Assembly (NCBI GenBank): GCA_017885225.1
Contig: JAFNGM010000137.1
Span: 9,788-15,450 of the forward strand
Source of the DNA: Syntrophaceae bacterium
Lineage (GTDB): Bacteria; Desulfobacterota; Syntrophia; Syntrophales; UBA2185
DNA length: 5,663 nt
Direction of reading: 5' to 3'
Below the pieces are notes generated by a model. That model ran no database searches, was not told the origin of the DNA, and worked only from the letters and a program-made list of their open reading frames with translations. A program made the translations under genes and the position numbers. Shown here piece after piece: positions 1 to 5,663 of the stretch (positions are counted from its first letter, which is position 1; the number at the start of each line of letters is the position of its first letter).

Positions 1-1932
1 GAAATTATAGAAACGCCGATTACGGCGAACTTCCGGGAAGGACTCACTGTGCTCCAATATTTCATTTCCACTCACGGAGCCAGGAAGGGTCTGGCTGATA
101 CAGCCCTCAAGACCGCCAATTCAGGATATCTCACCAGAAGGCTTGTTGATGTAGCCCAGGATTGTATCATCAGTGAAATTGATTGCGGCACTATTGACGG
201 TATTTATGTCTCCGCACTCATGGAGGGTGGAGAGATTATCGAAACAGCGGGTGAGCGCGTATTGGGCAGGGTAGCCCTGGAAGAAATTAAGGACCCTTTT
301 ACCGGGGAGATCCTTGTACATTCAAATGAGGAAATAGATGAAGCTCTCGCGGAAAAAATTGATAGGTCCGGTATAGAAAAGGTTAACTTACGATCGGTTC
401 TCACGTGTAAATCGAAGCATGGTGTCTGTGCCATGTGCTATGGAAGAGACCTGGCCCATGGTCATCTCGTCAACATCGGTGAGGCCGTAGGAATTATTGC
501 TGCCCAATCTATTGGTGAACCAGGCACCCAGCTCACCATGCGAACATTTCATATCGGTGGTACGGCAAAGTTTGAAGAACATTCGACCCTGGAAGCAAGG
601 CATGACGGTACTCTTAAATACATGAATCTCAATACAGTGAAAGGCCATGGGCGGGATCTTGTGGTCATGAACAGGAGCGGCGAGATTCACGTTCTTGATG
701 AACAGCAAAGAAGCCGCGGTAAGTATCCCGTCCCCTATGGGGCACATATTAAAATAAAAAATGGCAGCGTTGTAAAGAGGGGAGACTTAATCGCGGAATG
801 GGATCCTTTTTCCATACCGATACTTGCTGAGGTTGACGGTTCAGTGAAGTTTGGGGACATCATTGAAGGAAAGACCATGCAGGAGCAGGTTGATGAAGTA
901 ACCGGTCTTTCCAGAAAGGTGATCGTCGAATACAAGGGTGCGAATTTACGTACAAGGGTTTCCATTAAAGATGAAAAAGGTAAGACGGCAAAAATTCCCG
1001 GTACAAATTCCGTCGCGAGGTATCTGTTGCCTGTTGGCGCCAATATAGTTGTTTCTGAGGGGGTTAAGGTCAAGGCGGGTGATATTGTTGCCAAGATACC
1101 CAGGGAAACCACGAAAACCAAGGATATCACTGGAGGTCTTCCCAGGGTTGCCGAGCTTTTTGAAGCCAGGAAACCGAGGGAATTCGCCGTGATAAGTGAG
1201 ATTGATGGTACGGTGTCGTATGGTAAAGATGCCAAGGGGAAAAGAAAAGTAGTCATAACACCCGATGTAGGAGAAGAGAAGGAATATCTTATTCCCAAGG
1301 GCAAACATGTCAGTGTTCAGGAGGGTGACAGGGTTCAGGCGGGCGAAGCCCTCATGGATGGCGTCCATAACCCCCATGATCTTCTGTCGATTAAGGGCGA
1401 GAAGGCATTGGCCAGGTACCTGGTGGATGAGGTGCAAGAGGTGTACAGACTTCAGGGTGTGAAAATCAATGACAAGCACATGGAAATAATAGTACGCCAG
1501 ATGTTACGCAGGGTGAAAGTCAAAGACCCGGGAGATACCTCGTTCATCACGGATGAGCAGATAGAGAGGCATCGCTTCGAGGAAGAAAATGCGAGGACTA
1601 TTGCCAACAATGGAAGACCGGCAATCGGTGAACCAATGCTCCTTGGTATTACCAAGGCATCTCTCAGTACACAGAGTTTCATCTCTGCGGCATCCTTCCA
1701 GGAGACCACGAGAGTTCTTACTGAGGCTTCTCTCGCGGGCAAGGTAGATTACTTAAGGGGACTTAAGGAGAATGTCATCATGGGGAGGCTGATTCCCGCG
1801 GGGACCGGTCTGTCCATGTACAGGAAGCTTGGAATTAAAACGGGAGAAGATGAAAGCATCCTGGAATTAGGACGCCAGGAAATGGATGAGGATTTAGTTG
1901 AGAAAAAGCTTGACATAAAGGCTGCAAATTGA
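1..1932 (+). CDS. rpoC: DNA-directed RNA polymerase subunit beta' (C-terminal 643 residues, 5' end outside window)
   Basis: This is the C-terminal half of beta', the subunit that forms much of the polymerase active-site cleft. The frame is open from base 1 and ends at TGA 1930-1932. By motif matching, visible residue 1 corresponds to about residue 753 of E. coli RpoC, with gapless spacing through the trigger loop. The bridge helix (visible residues about 17-52, with [19 protein letters not shown]) is followed by the second zinc site, Cys62, Cys136, Cys143 and Cys146, matching E. coli C814, C888, C895 and C898. The trigger loop (MRTFHIGG) has the catalytic-region His at 184, matching H936. A long SI3 insertion interrupts the trigger loop before it resumes at [16 protein letters not shown] (375-390). 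The conserved C-terminal clamp and jaw segments follow ([45 protein letters not shown]). The GTG at base 49 is an internal codon, not a start. The rpsL start lies 56 bases downstream, suggesting cotranscription. No frameshift or missing key residue was seen. Confidence 0.98.
   Translation, partial: EIIETPITANFREGLTVLQYFISTHGARKGLADTALKTANSGYLTRRLVDVAQDCIISEIDCGTIDGIYVSALMEGGEIIETAGERVLGRVALEEIKDPFTGEILVHSNEEIDEALAEKIDRSGIEKVNLRSVLTCKSKHGVCAMCYGRDLAHGHLVNIGEAVGIIAAQSIGEPGTQLTMRTFHIGGTAKFEEHSTLEARHDGTLKYMNLNTVKGHGRDLVVMNRSGEIHVLDEQQRSRGKYPVPYGAHIKIKNGSVVKRGDLIAEWDPFSIPILAEVDGSVKFGDIIEGKTMQEQVDEVTGLSRKVIVEYKGANLRTRVSIKDEKGKTAKIPGTNSVARYLLPVGANIVVSEGVKVKAGDIVAKIPRETTKTKDITGGLPRVAELFEARKPREFAVISEIDGTVSYGKDAKGKRKVVITPDVGEEKEYLIPKGKHVSVQEGDRVQAGEALMDGVHNPHDLLSIKGEKALARYLVDEVQEVYRLQGVKINDKHMEIIVRQMLRRVKVKDPGDTSFITDEQIERHRFEEENARTIANNGRPAIGEPMLLGITKASLSTQSFISAASFQETTRVLTEASLAGKVDYLRGLKENVIMGRLIPAGTGLSMYRKLGIKTGEDESILELGRQEMDEDLVEKKLDIKAAN
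571..1122 (+). other. SI3 lineage-specific insertion within the RpoC trigger loop
   Basis: Between the first half of the trigger loop (ending near [12 protein letters not shown]) and its return at [16 protein letters not shown] lie about 180 extra residues, close to the 188 of E. coli SI3. Recurring patterns such as [12 protein letters not shown] and [11 protein letters not shown] resemble sandwich-barrel hybrid motifs, the fold known for SI3. SI3-type insertions are typical of proteobacteria and several other Gram-negative-type phyla and are absent from Firmicutes and Actinobacteria. Boundaries are approximate because they were placed by eye. Confidence 0.85.
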
Positions 1933-1933
1933 T

Positions 1934-1951
1934 AGCAAAACTTCTTTTGTT
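1934..1951 (+). other. small AU-rich hairpin just after the rpoC stop codon
   Basis: Bases 1934-1940 (AGCAAAA) can pair with 1945-1951 (TTTTGTT) around a CTTC loop, giving seven pairs including one G-U. No run of T follows, so it is not a convincing rho-independent terminator, and the pairs are mostly A-U. It could be a processing or pausing element, or chance. The left arm can also pair with bases 1971-1976 just before the rpsL ribosome binding site. Confidence 0.3.
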
Positions 1952-1978
1952 GCACAGGATGGTTGGTTGATGCTATTT

Positions 1979-1985
1979 GGGAGGA
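1979..1985 (+). promoter_or_regulatory. rpsL ribosome binding site, decides the start
   Basis: GGGAGGA is a strong Shine-Dalgarno match. It is followed by two tandem in-frame ATG codons at 1986 and 1989. The first is only one base from the GGAGG core, too close for normal initiation. The second is four bases away and gives the family N-terminus [10 protein letters not shown], so 1989 is preferred. Confidence 0.85.
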
Positions 1986-1988
1986 ATG

Positions 1989-2360
1989 ATGCCGACAGTA
2001 AATCAATTGGTTCGTAAGGGAAGAGTAAAGATACAGAAGAAAACGTCAACCCCTGCATTAACGGGTTCCCCACAGAGGAGGGGCGTATGTGTCAGGGTGT
2101 ATACCTCTACACCGAAGAAGCCGAATTCTGCGTTAAGAAAAGTCGCGAGGGTTCGTCTTGCCAGTGGTTACGAGGTGACGTCGTATATACCTGGAGTAGG
2201 CCATAACCTCCAGGAGCATTCCGTCGTCCTCGTGAGAGGAGGCAGGGTAAAGGATCTTCCCGGCGTGCGGTATCATATCATAAGAGGCACACTGGATGCC
2301 GTTGGCGTTCAGGATAGAAAGCAGGGGAGATCAAAATACGGAGCTAAAAAGCCGAGCTAA
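1989..2360 (+). CDS. rpsL: 30S ribosomal protein S12
   Basis: S12 sits at the decoding centre of the small ribosomal subunit, where it helps check codon-anticodon pairing and is the classic site of streptomycin-resistance mutations. The 123-residue product aligns without gaps to E. coli S12 (124 residues) over the stretches compared. It shows [10 protein letters not shown] at the N-terminus, [12 protein letters not shown] at 41-52, [22 protein letters not shown] at 71-92 and [10 protein letters not shown] at the end. Lys43 and Lys88, the usual streptomycin-resistance positions, are both lysine, as in sensitive strains. Asp89, the residue beta-methylthiolated in E. coli, is present. An upstream in-frame TTG at 1977 would add four residues but overlaps the ribosome binding site, so it is rejected. 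The gene follows rpoC by 56 bases and precedes rpsG by 14. Confidence 0.98.
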   Translation: MPTVNQLVRKGRVKIQKKTSTPALTGSPQRRGVCVRVYTSTPKKPNSALRKVARVRLASGYEVTSYIPGVGHNLQEHSVVLVRGGRVKDLPGVRYHIIRGTLDAVGVQDRKQGRSKYGAKKPS

Positions 2361-2362
2361 GC

Positions 2363-2366
2363 GAGA
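2363..2366 (+). promoter_or_regulatory. weak rpsG ribosome binding site
   Basis: Only a GAGA stretch, eight bases before the ATG, resembles a Shine-Dalgarno sequence in the 14-base rpsL-rpsG gap. This is the weakest site among the four starts in the window. Translational coupling to rpsL, known for S12 and S7 in E. coli, would compensate; that is an inference. Confidence 0.4.
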
Positions 2367-2374
2367 ATAGAATC

Positions 2375-2845
2375 ATGCCGAGAAGAAGAGAAATTACCAA
2401 GAGAGAAGTCATACCGGATCCCAAATACAACAATAAACTTGTGGCAAAGTTTATCAATAACCTTTTGAGAAGGGGTAAAAAGAGCATCGCTGAGTCTATC
2501 TTCTACGGGGCTTTGGATATTATTGAAAAGAAAACAAAAGAGCAGCCGGTGGAAGTCTTTGAAAAGGCGTTGAATAATGTCAAGCCCGTCATCGAAGTTA
2601 AATCTCGGAGAGTGGGTGGATCTACATACCAGGTACCCACGGAAGTTATGCCGGGAAGAAGAGTCGCCCTGGCGATTCGCTGGTTGATTCTCCATTCAAA
2701 AGAGCGTGCCGAAAAAACGATGAAAGAAAAACTGGCCGGAGAATTGATTGATGCGGCAAACAACAGAGGCGCTTCTGTCAAAAAGAGGGAGAGTGTTCAC
2801 AAAATGGCAGAGGCGAACAAAGCATTTGCCCATTACCGGTTTTAG
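2375..2845 (+). CDS. rpsG: 30S ribosomal protein S7
   Basis: S7 is a primary binder of the 3' domain of 16S rRNA and nucleates assembly of the 30S head near the E and P sites. The product is 156 residues, the usual bacterial length. It begins [20 protein letters not shown], carries the conserved [20 protein letters not shown] segment (here [16 protein letters not shown], about 73-88) and [12 protein letters not shown], and ends with [23 protein letters not shown]. The C-terminal block is almost invariant in bacteria, so the gene is complete. ATG 2375 matches the family start exactly. S7 is also the translational repressor of the str operon in E. coli, but the E. coli binding site lies in a gap of nearly 100 bases between rpsL and rpsG, and here only 14 bases are present. 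Confidence 0.98.
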   Translation: MPRRREITKREVIPDPKYNNKLVAKFINNLLRRGKKSIAESIFYGALDIIEKKTKEQPVEVFEKALNNVKPVIEVKSRRVGGSTYQVPTEVMPGRRVALAIRWLILHSKERAEKTMKEKLAGELIDAANNRGASVKKRESVHKMAEANKAFAHYRF

Positions 2846-2861
2846 CTTTTCTATTAGGTTT

Positions 2862-2867
2862 GGGTGA
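2862..2867 (+). promoter_or_regulatory. fusA ribosome binding site, supports the TTG start
   Basis: GGGTGA matches the downstream part of the Shine-Dalgarno consensus (the GGTGA end) and ends seven bases before TTG 2875. An all-A-U stem of five pairs (2852-2856 with 2869-2873) would place it in a loop, but that stem is probably too weak to matter. Confidence 0.65.
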
Positions 2868-2874
2868 ATAATAA

Positions 2875-4971
2875 TTGGCACGTATTGTTCCTTTACAGAG
2901 TCTCCGCAATATCGGCATTATGGCGCACATTGATGCCGGCAAGACGACTACGACAGAACGGGTATTGTATTATACCCGTGAATCCCATAGGATGGGTGAT
3001 GTTGATGACGGCACGGCGATCATGGACTGGATGGAGCAGGAGCAAGAGCGGGGCATTACCATTACCGCTGCCGCTACCACCTGTACGTGGAATGATCACC
3101 GCATTAATATTATTGATACCCCAGGTCATGTGGACTTTACCATAGAAGTAGAGAGATCTTTGAGAATTTTAGACGGTGCTGTTGCTCTGTTCTGCGCCGT
3201 GGGTGGTGTAGAACCCCAGTCTGAGGTAGTGTGGGGCCAGGCAGACAAGTACCGCGTCCCGCGGATAACGTTCATCAATAAGATGGACAGGGTGGGAGCC
3301 GATTTCGGGAAGGTTGTTTCCGCAATCCGCGACAGGCTTGGAGCACATCCGATACCGGTGCAAATCCCCATCGGGAAGGAAGTAGGTTTCCAGGGAATTA
3401 TCGATCTCATCCGTATGAAGGCCATTATCTACGATGAATACTCCCTCGGGGACACATTCACGGTGAGTGAAATCCCTTCTGAGTTACGCGATGTTTCTCA
3501 GAAGGAACGCGATGCACTCATTGAGTTTCTTGCCGATTATGATGAGGACTTGATGAGAAAATATCTTAATGAAGAAGCTCTTTCACAGGAAGAAATTCTC
3601 AGGGTACTGAGAAAGGCCACGCTGTCTTTGAAGGTAACGCCGGTTCTTTGCGGGTCCGCCTTTAAAAATAAGGGCGTTCAACCCCTCTTGGATGCCATTG
3701 TTGACTATCTCCCTTCCCCTTTAGATATGCCACCGATAATAGGGAAGGATATGAAAGGGAAGGAAACAGAGATTGTTGCGGGCGATGATGAATCTTTTTC
3801 GGCATTAGCCTTTAAAATAGTAACGGATCCCTATGTCGGACAGTTGACATATTTCAGGGTGTACTCCGGTATCCTTGAAGCGGGTTCTTATGTATATAAT
3901 GCGTCTAAGAGAAAAAGGGAGCGCATAGGGCGGTTGCTCAAAATGCACGCCAATAAGAGAGAGGAGATCAAGGAAGTCCGTACCGGTGATATTGCCGCCG
4001 CGGTAGGTTTAAACCTGACGACGACGGGAGATACCCTTTGTGATATGAAGCATCCGCTTGTATTGGAGACTCTCGAGTTTCCCGATCCGGTTATTGCGAT
4101 CGCCATAGAACCGAAAACAAAAGCGGATGAAGAAAAGCTGGACACGGCGTTGCGTAAGATCACCCGCGAAGATCCCTCTTTCAGAGTTAAGGTTGATAGA
4201 GATACGGGCCAGACCCTGATCTCGGGGATGGGGGAACTGCATTTAGAGATTATTGTCGACAGGCTCTCGCGGGAATTTGGCTTAGGTGCGAACATAGGCA
4301 ATCCCCAAGTTGCATACAAAGAAACGGTAAGGAAGCATATAAGATCCGAAGGCAGATTTGTGAAACAGTCCGGGGGGAGGGGGCAGTATGGCCATGTGTG
4401 GCTGGAGATTGAACCCAATGAACCTGGTCGTGGTTTTGAGTTCAGGAATAAGATCGTGGGAGGCGTAATTCCCGGTGAGTATTTACGGGCAGTGGAAAAA
4501 GGTGCTTGTGAGGCTATGGAAGAGGGTGTTCTGGCAGGCTTTCCCGTAGTTGATGTAATTGTCAGTGCCATAGATGGTTCTTTCCATGCGGTAGATTCTT
4601 CGGATATGGCATTTAAAATAGCGGCCTCCATGGCATTTAAGAGCGGAGCAAAAAGAGCCCACCCTATTTTGCTGGAGCCCTTAATGTCGGTGGAAGTTAT
4701 CGTTCCCAAGGAATATCTGGGTGATGTGATCGGGAATTTGACGGCAAGAAGGGGGAAGATCGTCAGCATTGAATCACGGCCTTCTTTAGAGGCTATCAAT
4801 GCCGAGGTTCCACTGGCGGAAATGTTCGGTTATGCTACTGATCTCAGATCGAAAACGCAGGGAAGGGCAACGTTCACTATGCGTTTTCTCAATTATCATG
4901 CCGTATCGGAGAGTCAGGCAAAACTGGTTATCGATAGGATAAAGTCATATGATGAGGGACTAAAAGTATAG
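2875..4971 (+). CDS. fusA: translation elongation factor G
   Basis: EF-G is the cytosolic GTPase that moves tRNAs and mRNA through the ribosome after peptide bond formation and, with ribosome recycling factor, helps split ribosomes. The 698-residue product has the family's usual length. The GTPase motifs are intact: [10 protein letters not shown] (17-26), ERGITI (59-63 region), DTPGHVDF (81-88, with catalytic His85), NKMD (135-138) and GSA (260-262). Domain II follows (about 300-400, with [23 protein letters not shown]), then domain III ([10 protein letters not shown]), domain IV ([12 protein letters not shown] at 498-509; tip loop [10 protein letters not shown] near 567-576) and domain V ([20 protein letters not shown]). 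The start is TTG 2875: a TAA stop sits directly before it in frame, and the protein begins MARIVPL as the family does. The next ATG (2920) would remove the first beta strand. Oddities are W-Gly121-Q and Y-Arg127-V-P where W-R-Q and Y-G-V-P are usual, Asp44 in switch I, and Ala572 at the domain IV tip. Confidence 0.97.
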   Translation: MARIVPLQSLRNIGIMAHIDAGKTTTTERVLYYTRESHRMGDVDDGTAIMDWMEQEQERGITITAAATTCTWNDHRINIIDTPGHVDFTIEVERSLRILDGAVALFCAVGGVEPQSEVVWGQADKYRVPRITFINKMDRVGADFGKVVSAIRDRLGAHPIPVQIPIGKEVGFQGIIDLIRMKAIIYDEYSLGDTFTVSEIPSELRDVSQKERDALIEFLADYDEDLMRKYLNEEALSQEEILRVLRKATLSLKVTPVLCGSAFKNKGVQPLLDAIVDYLPSPLDMPPIIGKDMKGKETEIVAGDDESFSALAFKIVTDPYVGQLTYFRVYSGILEAGSYVYNASKRKRERIGRLLKMHANKREEIKEVRTGDIAAAVGLNLTTTGDTLCDMKHPLVLETLEFPDPVIAIAIEPKTKADEEKLDTALRKITREDPSFRVKVDRDTGQTLISGMGELHLEIIVDRLSREFGLGANIGNPQVAYKETVRKHIRSEGRFVKQSGGRGQYGHVWLEIEPNEPGRGFEFRNKIVGGVIPGEYLRAVEKGACEAMEEGVLAGFPVVDVIVSAIDGSFHAVDSSDMAFKIAASMAFKSGAKRAHPILLEPLMSVEVIVPKEYLGDVIGNLTARRGKIVSIESRPSLEAINAEVPLAEMFGYATDLRSKTQGRATFTMRFLNYHAVSESQAKLVIDRIKSYDEGLKV

Positions 4972-4983
4972 TGAACAAACGAA

Positions 4984-5008
4984 CCATTAACGTTGAAGGA
5001 GGTAATGG
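4984..5008 (+). other. hairpin with the tuf ribosome binding site in its loop
   Basis: CCATTA at 4984-4989 is the perfect reverse complement of TAATGG at 5003-5008. The 13-base loop holds AAGGAGG. The stem also covers an alternative in-frame ATG at 5005 and leaves the preferred ATG 5011 just outside. It has six pairs, two of them G-C at the base, so stability is modest. Whether it forms in the mRNA is not known. Confidence 0.4.
4996..5003 (+). promoter_or_regulatory. tuf ribosome binding site, decides the start
   Basis: AAGGAGGT is a near-perfect Shine-Dalgarno sequence, the strongest in the window, as expected for one of the most abundant proteins in the cell. The GGAGG core ends eight bases before ATG 5011 but only two before the in-frame ATG 5005, so 5011 is the likely start. 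It also gives the family N-terminus [14 protein letters not shown]. Confidence 0.9.
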
Positions 5009-5010
5009 AT

Positions 5011-5663
5011 ATGGCTAAGAAGAAGTTTGAGAGGACTAAACCACATGTGAATATCGGCACCATTGGGCACGTAGATCATGGTAAAACTACCCTGACCGCA
5101 GCAATTACGAAGCACTTGAGTAAAAAGGGCTTCGCCGAGTTCAGACCCTTTGACTCCATAGACAACGCACCGGAAGAAAAGGAACGAGGTGTTACCATCA
5201 ATGTTGCTCACGTGGAGTATGAAACAGCGAAAAGACACTATGCCCACGTCGATTGTCCCGGCCATGCCGACTACATCAAAAACATGATTTCTGGAGCTGC
5301 TCACATGGACGGAACGATCCTGGTAGTGGCCGCATCGGATGGTCCCATGCCCCAGACAAGAGAGCATATCCTCCTTGCACGACAGGTTCGGGTTCCCTTT
5401 GTTGTAGTCTATTTAAACAAGGTGGACCTTGTTGACGATCCGGAACTCCTCGACCTTGTGGAACTTGAATTAAGAGAACTGCTGACGCAGTATGAATTCC
5501 CCGGCGATGAAATCCCCATAATCAGAGGATCAGCGTTGAAGGCTTTGGAGGCTGAAAATCCGGATGATCCCGATGCCAAGTCTATCTGGGAGTTAATGGA
5601 CGCCGTCGATACTTACATTCCCGAGCCTACTCGTGATCTGGATAAACCGTTCCTTGTGCCCAT
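5011..5663 (+). CDS. tuf: translation elongation factor Tu (N-terminal 217 residues, 3' end outside window)
   Basis: EF-Tu is the cytosolic GTPase that carries aminoacyl-tRNA to the ribosomal A site. The visible part covers the whole GTPase domain and the entry to domain 2 (DKPFLVP at 211-217). Motifs are GHVDHGKTT (19-27), RGVTI (59-63, effector region with Thr62), DCPGHADY (81-88, with catalytic His85), NKVD (136-139) and GSALKAL (173-179). About three residues are added relative to E. coli after SALKALE ([10 protein letters not shown] region). Several residues differ from the usual bacterial wording: [11 protein letters not shown] in place of the common NMITGAAQMDG, and RQVRVP in place of RQVGVP. 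Gln125, matching the E. coli Gln124 kirromycin-resistance position, is unchanged. The gene follows fusA by 39 bases with no terminator between, in the standard str order. Whether a second tuf copy exists cannot be seen here. Confidence 0.97.
   Translation, partial: MAKKKFERTKPHVNIGTIGHVDHGKTTLTAAITKHLSKKGFAEFRPFDSIDNAPEEKERGVTINVAHVEYETAKRHYAHVDCPGHADYIKNMISGAAHMDGTILVVAASDGPMPQTREHILLARQVRVPFVVVYLNKVDLVDDPELLDLVELELRELLTQYEFPGDEIPIIRGSALKALEAENPDDPDAKSIWELMDAVDTYIPEPTRDLDKPFLVP

Noticed and set aside
49..51. GTG as a possible start of a shortened RpoC
   Set aside because: The frame is open to base 1 and encodes conserved RpoC residues ([12 protein letters not shown]) before it, so it is an internal Val codon of a gene cut by the window edge.
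735..1479. Overlapping minus-strand open frames of 189 and 177 codons inside rpoC
   Set aside because: They overlap each other and the conserved SI3 and downstream RpoC sequence, show no family features, and lack a convincing ribosome binding site.
2117..2119. Possible streptomycin-resistance allele in rpsL
   Set aside because: Codon 43 is AAG (Lys) and codon 88 is also Lys, the wild-type residues, so the sequence gives no sign of resistance at these positions.
2920..2922. ATG as the fusA start
   Set aside because: It would delete the first 15 residues, including the beta strand leading into the P-loop, and no good ribosome binding site precedes it.
2864..3145. Plus-strand open frame of 93 codons overlapping the fusA start
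   Set aside because: It is out of frame with the conserved EF-G GTPase motifs and its translation looks like frame-shifted fusA (runs such as LPLPLPLPP).
3888..4799. Long open frame of 303 codons on the minus strand inside fusA
   Set aside because: It lies fully within the well-conserved fusA coding sequence, and its translation is Ser/Thr/Pro/Leu-rich without recognisable motifs. It is a shadow of fusA codon use.
4972..5010. Possible promoter or terminator between fusA and tuf
   Set aside because: The 39 bases show no stem followed by a T-run and no recognisable -35/-10 pair; only the small hairpin around the ribosome binding site is visible.
5253..5435. Plus-strand open frame of 60 codons inside tuf
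   Set aside because: It overlaps the EF-Tu GTPase core in another frame; the EF-Tu frame explains the sequence fully.

Overview
The window is one continuous block of essential transcription and translation genes, all on the + strand: the 3' half of rpoC (RNA polymerase beta'), then complete rpsL (ribosomal protein S12), rpsG (S7) and fusA (EF-G), then the 5' half of tuf (EF-Tu), cut by the right edge. This is the classic str gene order joined directly to the end of the rpoBC operon. No RNA genes, mobile elements, CRISPR arrays, rho-independent terminators or foreign genes are visible, and no gap between genes exceeds 60 bases.

Organism: a Gram-negative-type bacterium. RpoC carries a large insertion in the trigger loop (SI3) of nearly the same length as in E. 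coli, which Gram-positive lineages lack. The wording of RpoC, S7 and EF-G is, from memory, closest to deltaproteobacteria (Desulfobacterota, such as Syntrophus- or Geobacter-like lineages). The EF-Tu fragment has some unusual residues, so this placement is only moderately certain. Base composition looks moderate, a little under 50% GC by eye.

Layout: rpoC (1-1932, partial), 56-base gap, rpsL (1989-2360), 14-base gap, rpsG (2375-2845), 29-base gap, fusA (2875-4971), 39-base gap, tuf (5011-right edge, partial). The short gaps and lack of terminators suggest cotranscription from promoters outside the window. The products cooperate: beta' forms the polymerase active site; S12 and S7 sit at the decoding centre and in the 30S head; EF-Tu delivers aminoacyl-tRNA; EF-G drives translocation.

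No undescribed system is present. The points most worth a second look are small: a TTG start on fusA directly after an in-frame stop; a shared Gly-to-Arg change at equivalent positions of EF-G and EF-Tu; a hairpin that shows the tuf Shine-Dalgarno sequence in its loop; and an rpsL-rpsG gap too short for the E. coli-type S7 autoregulatory site.
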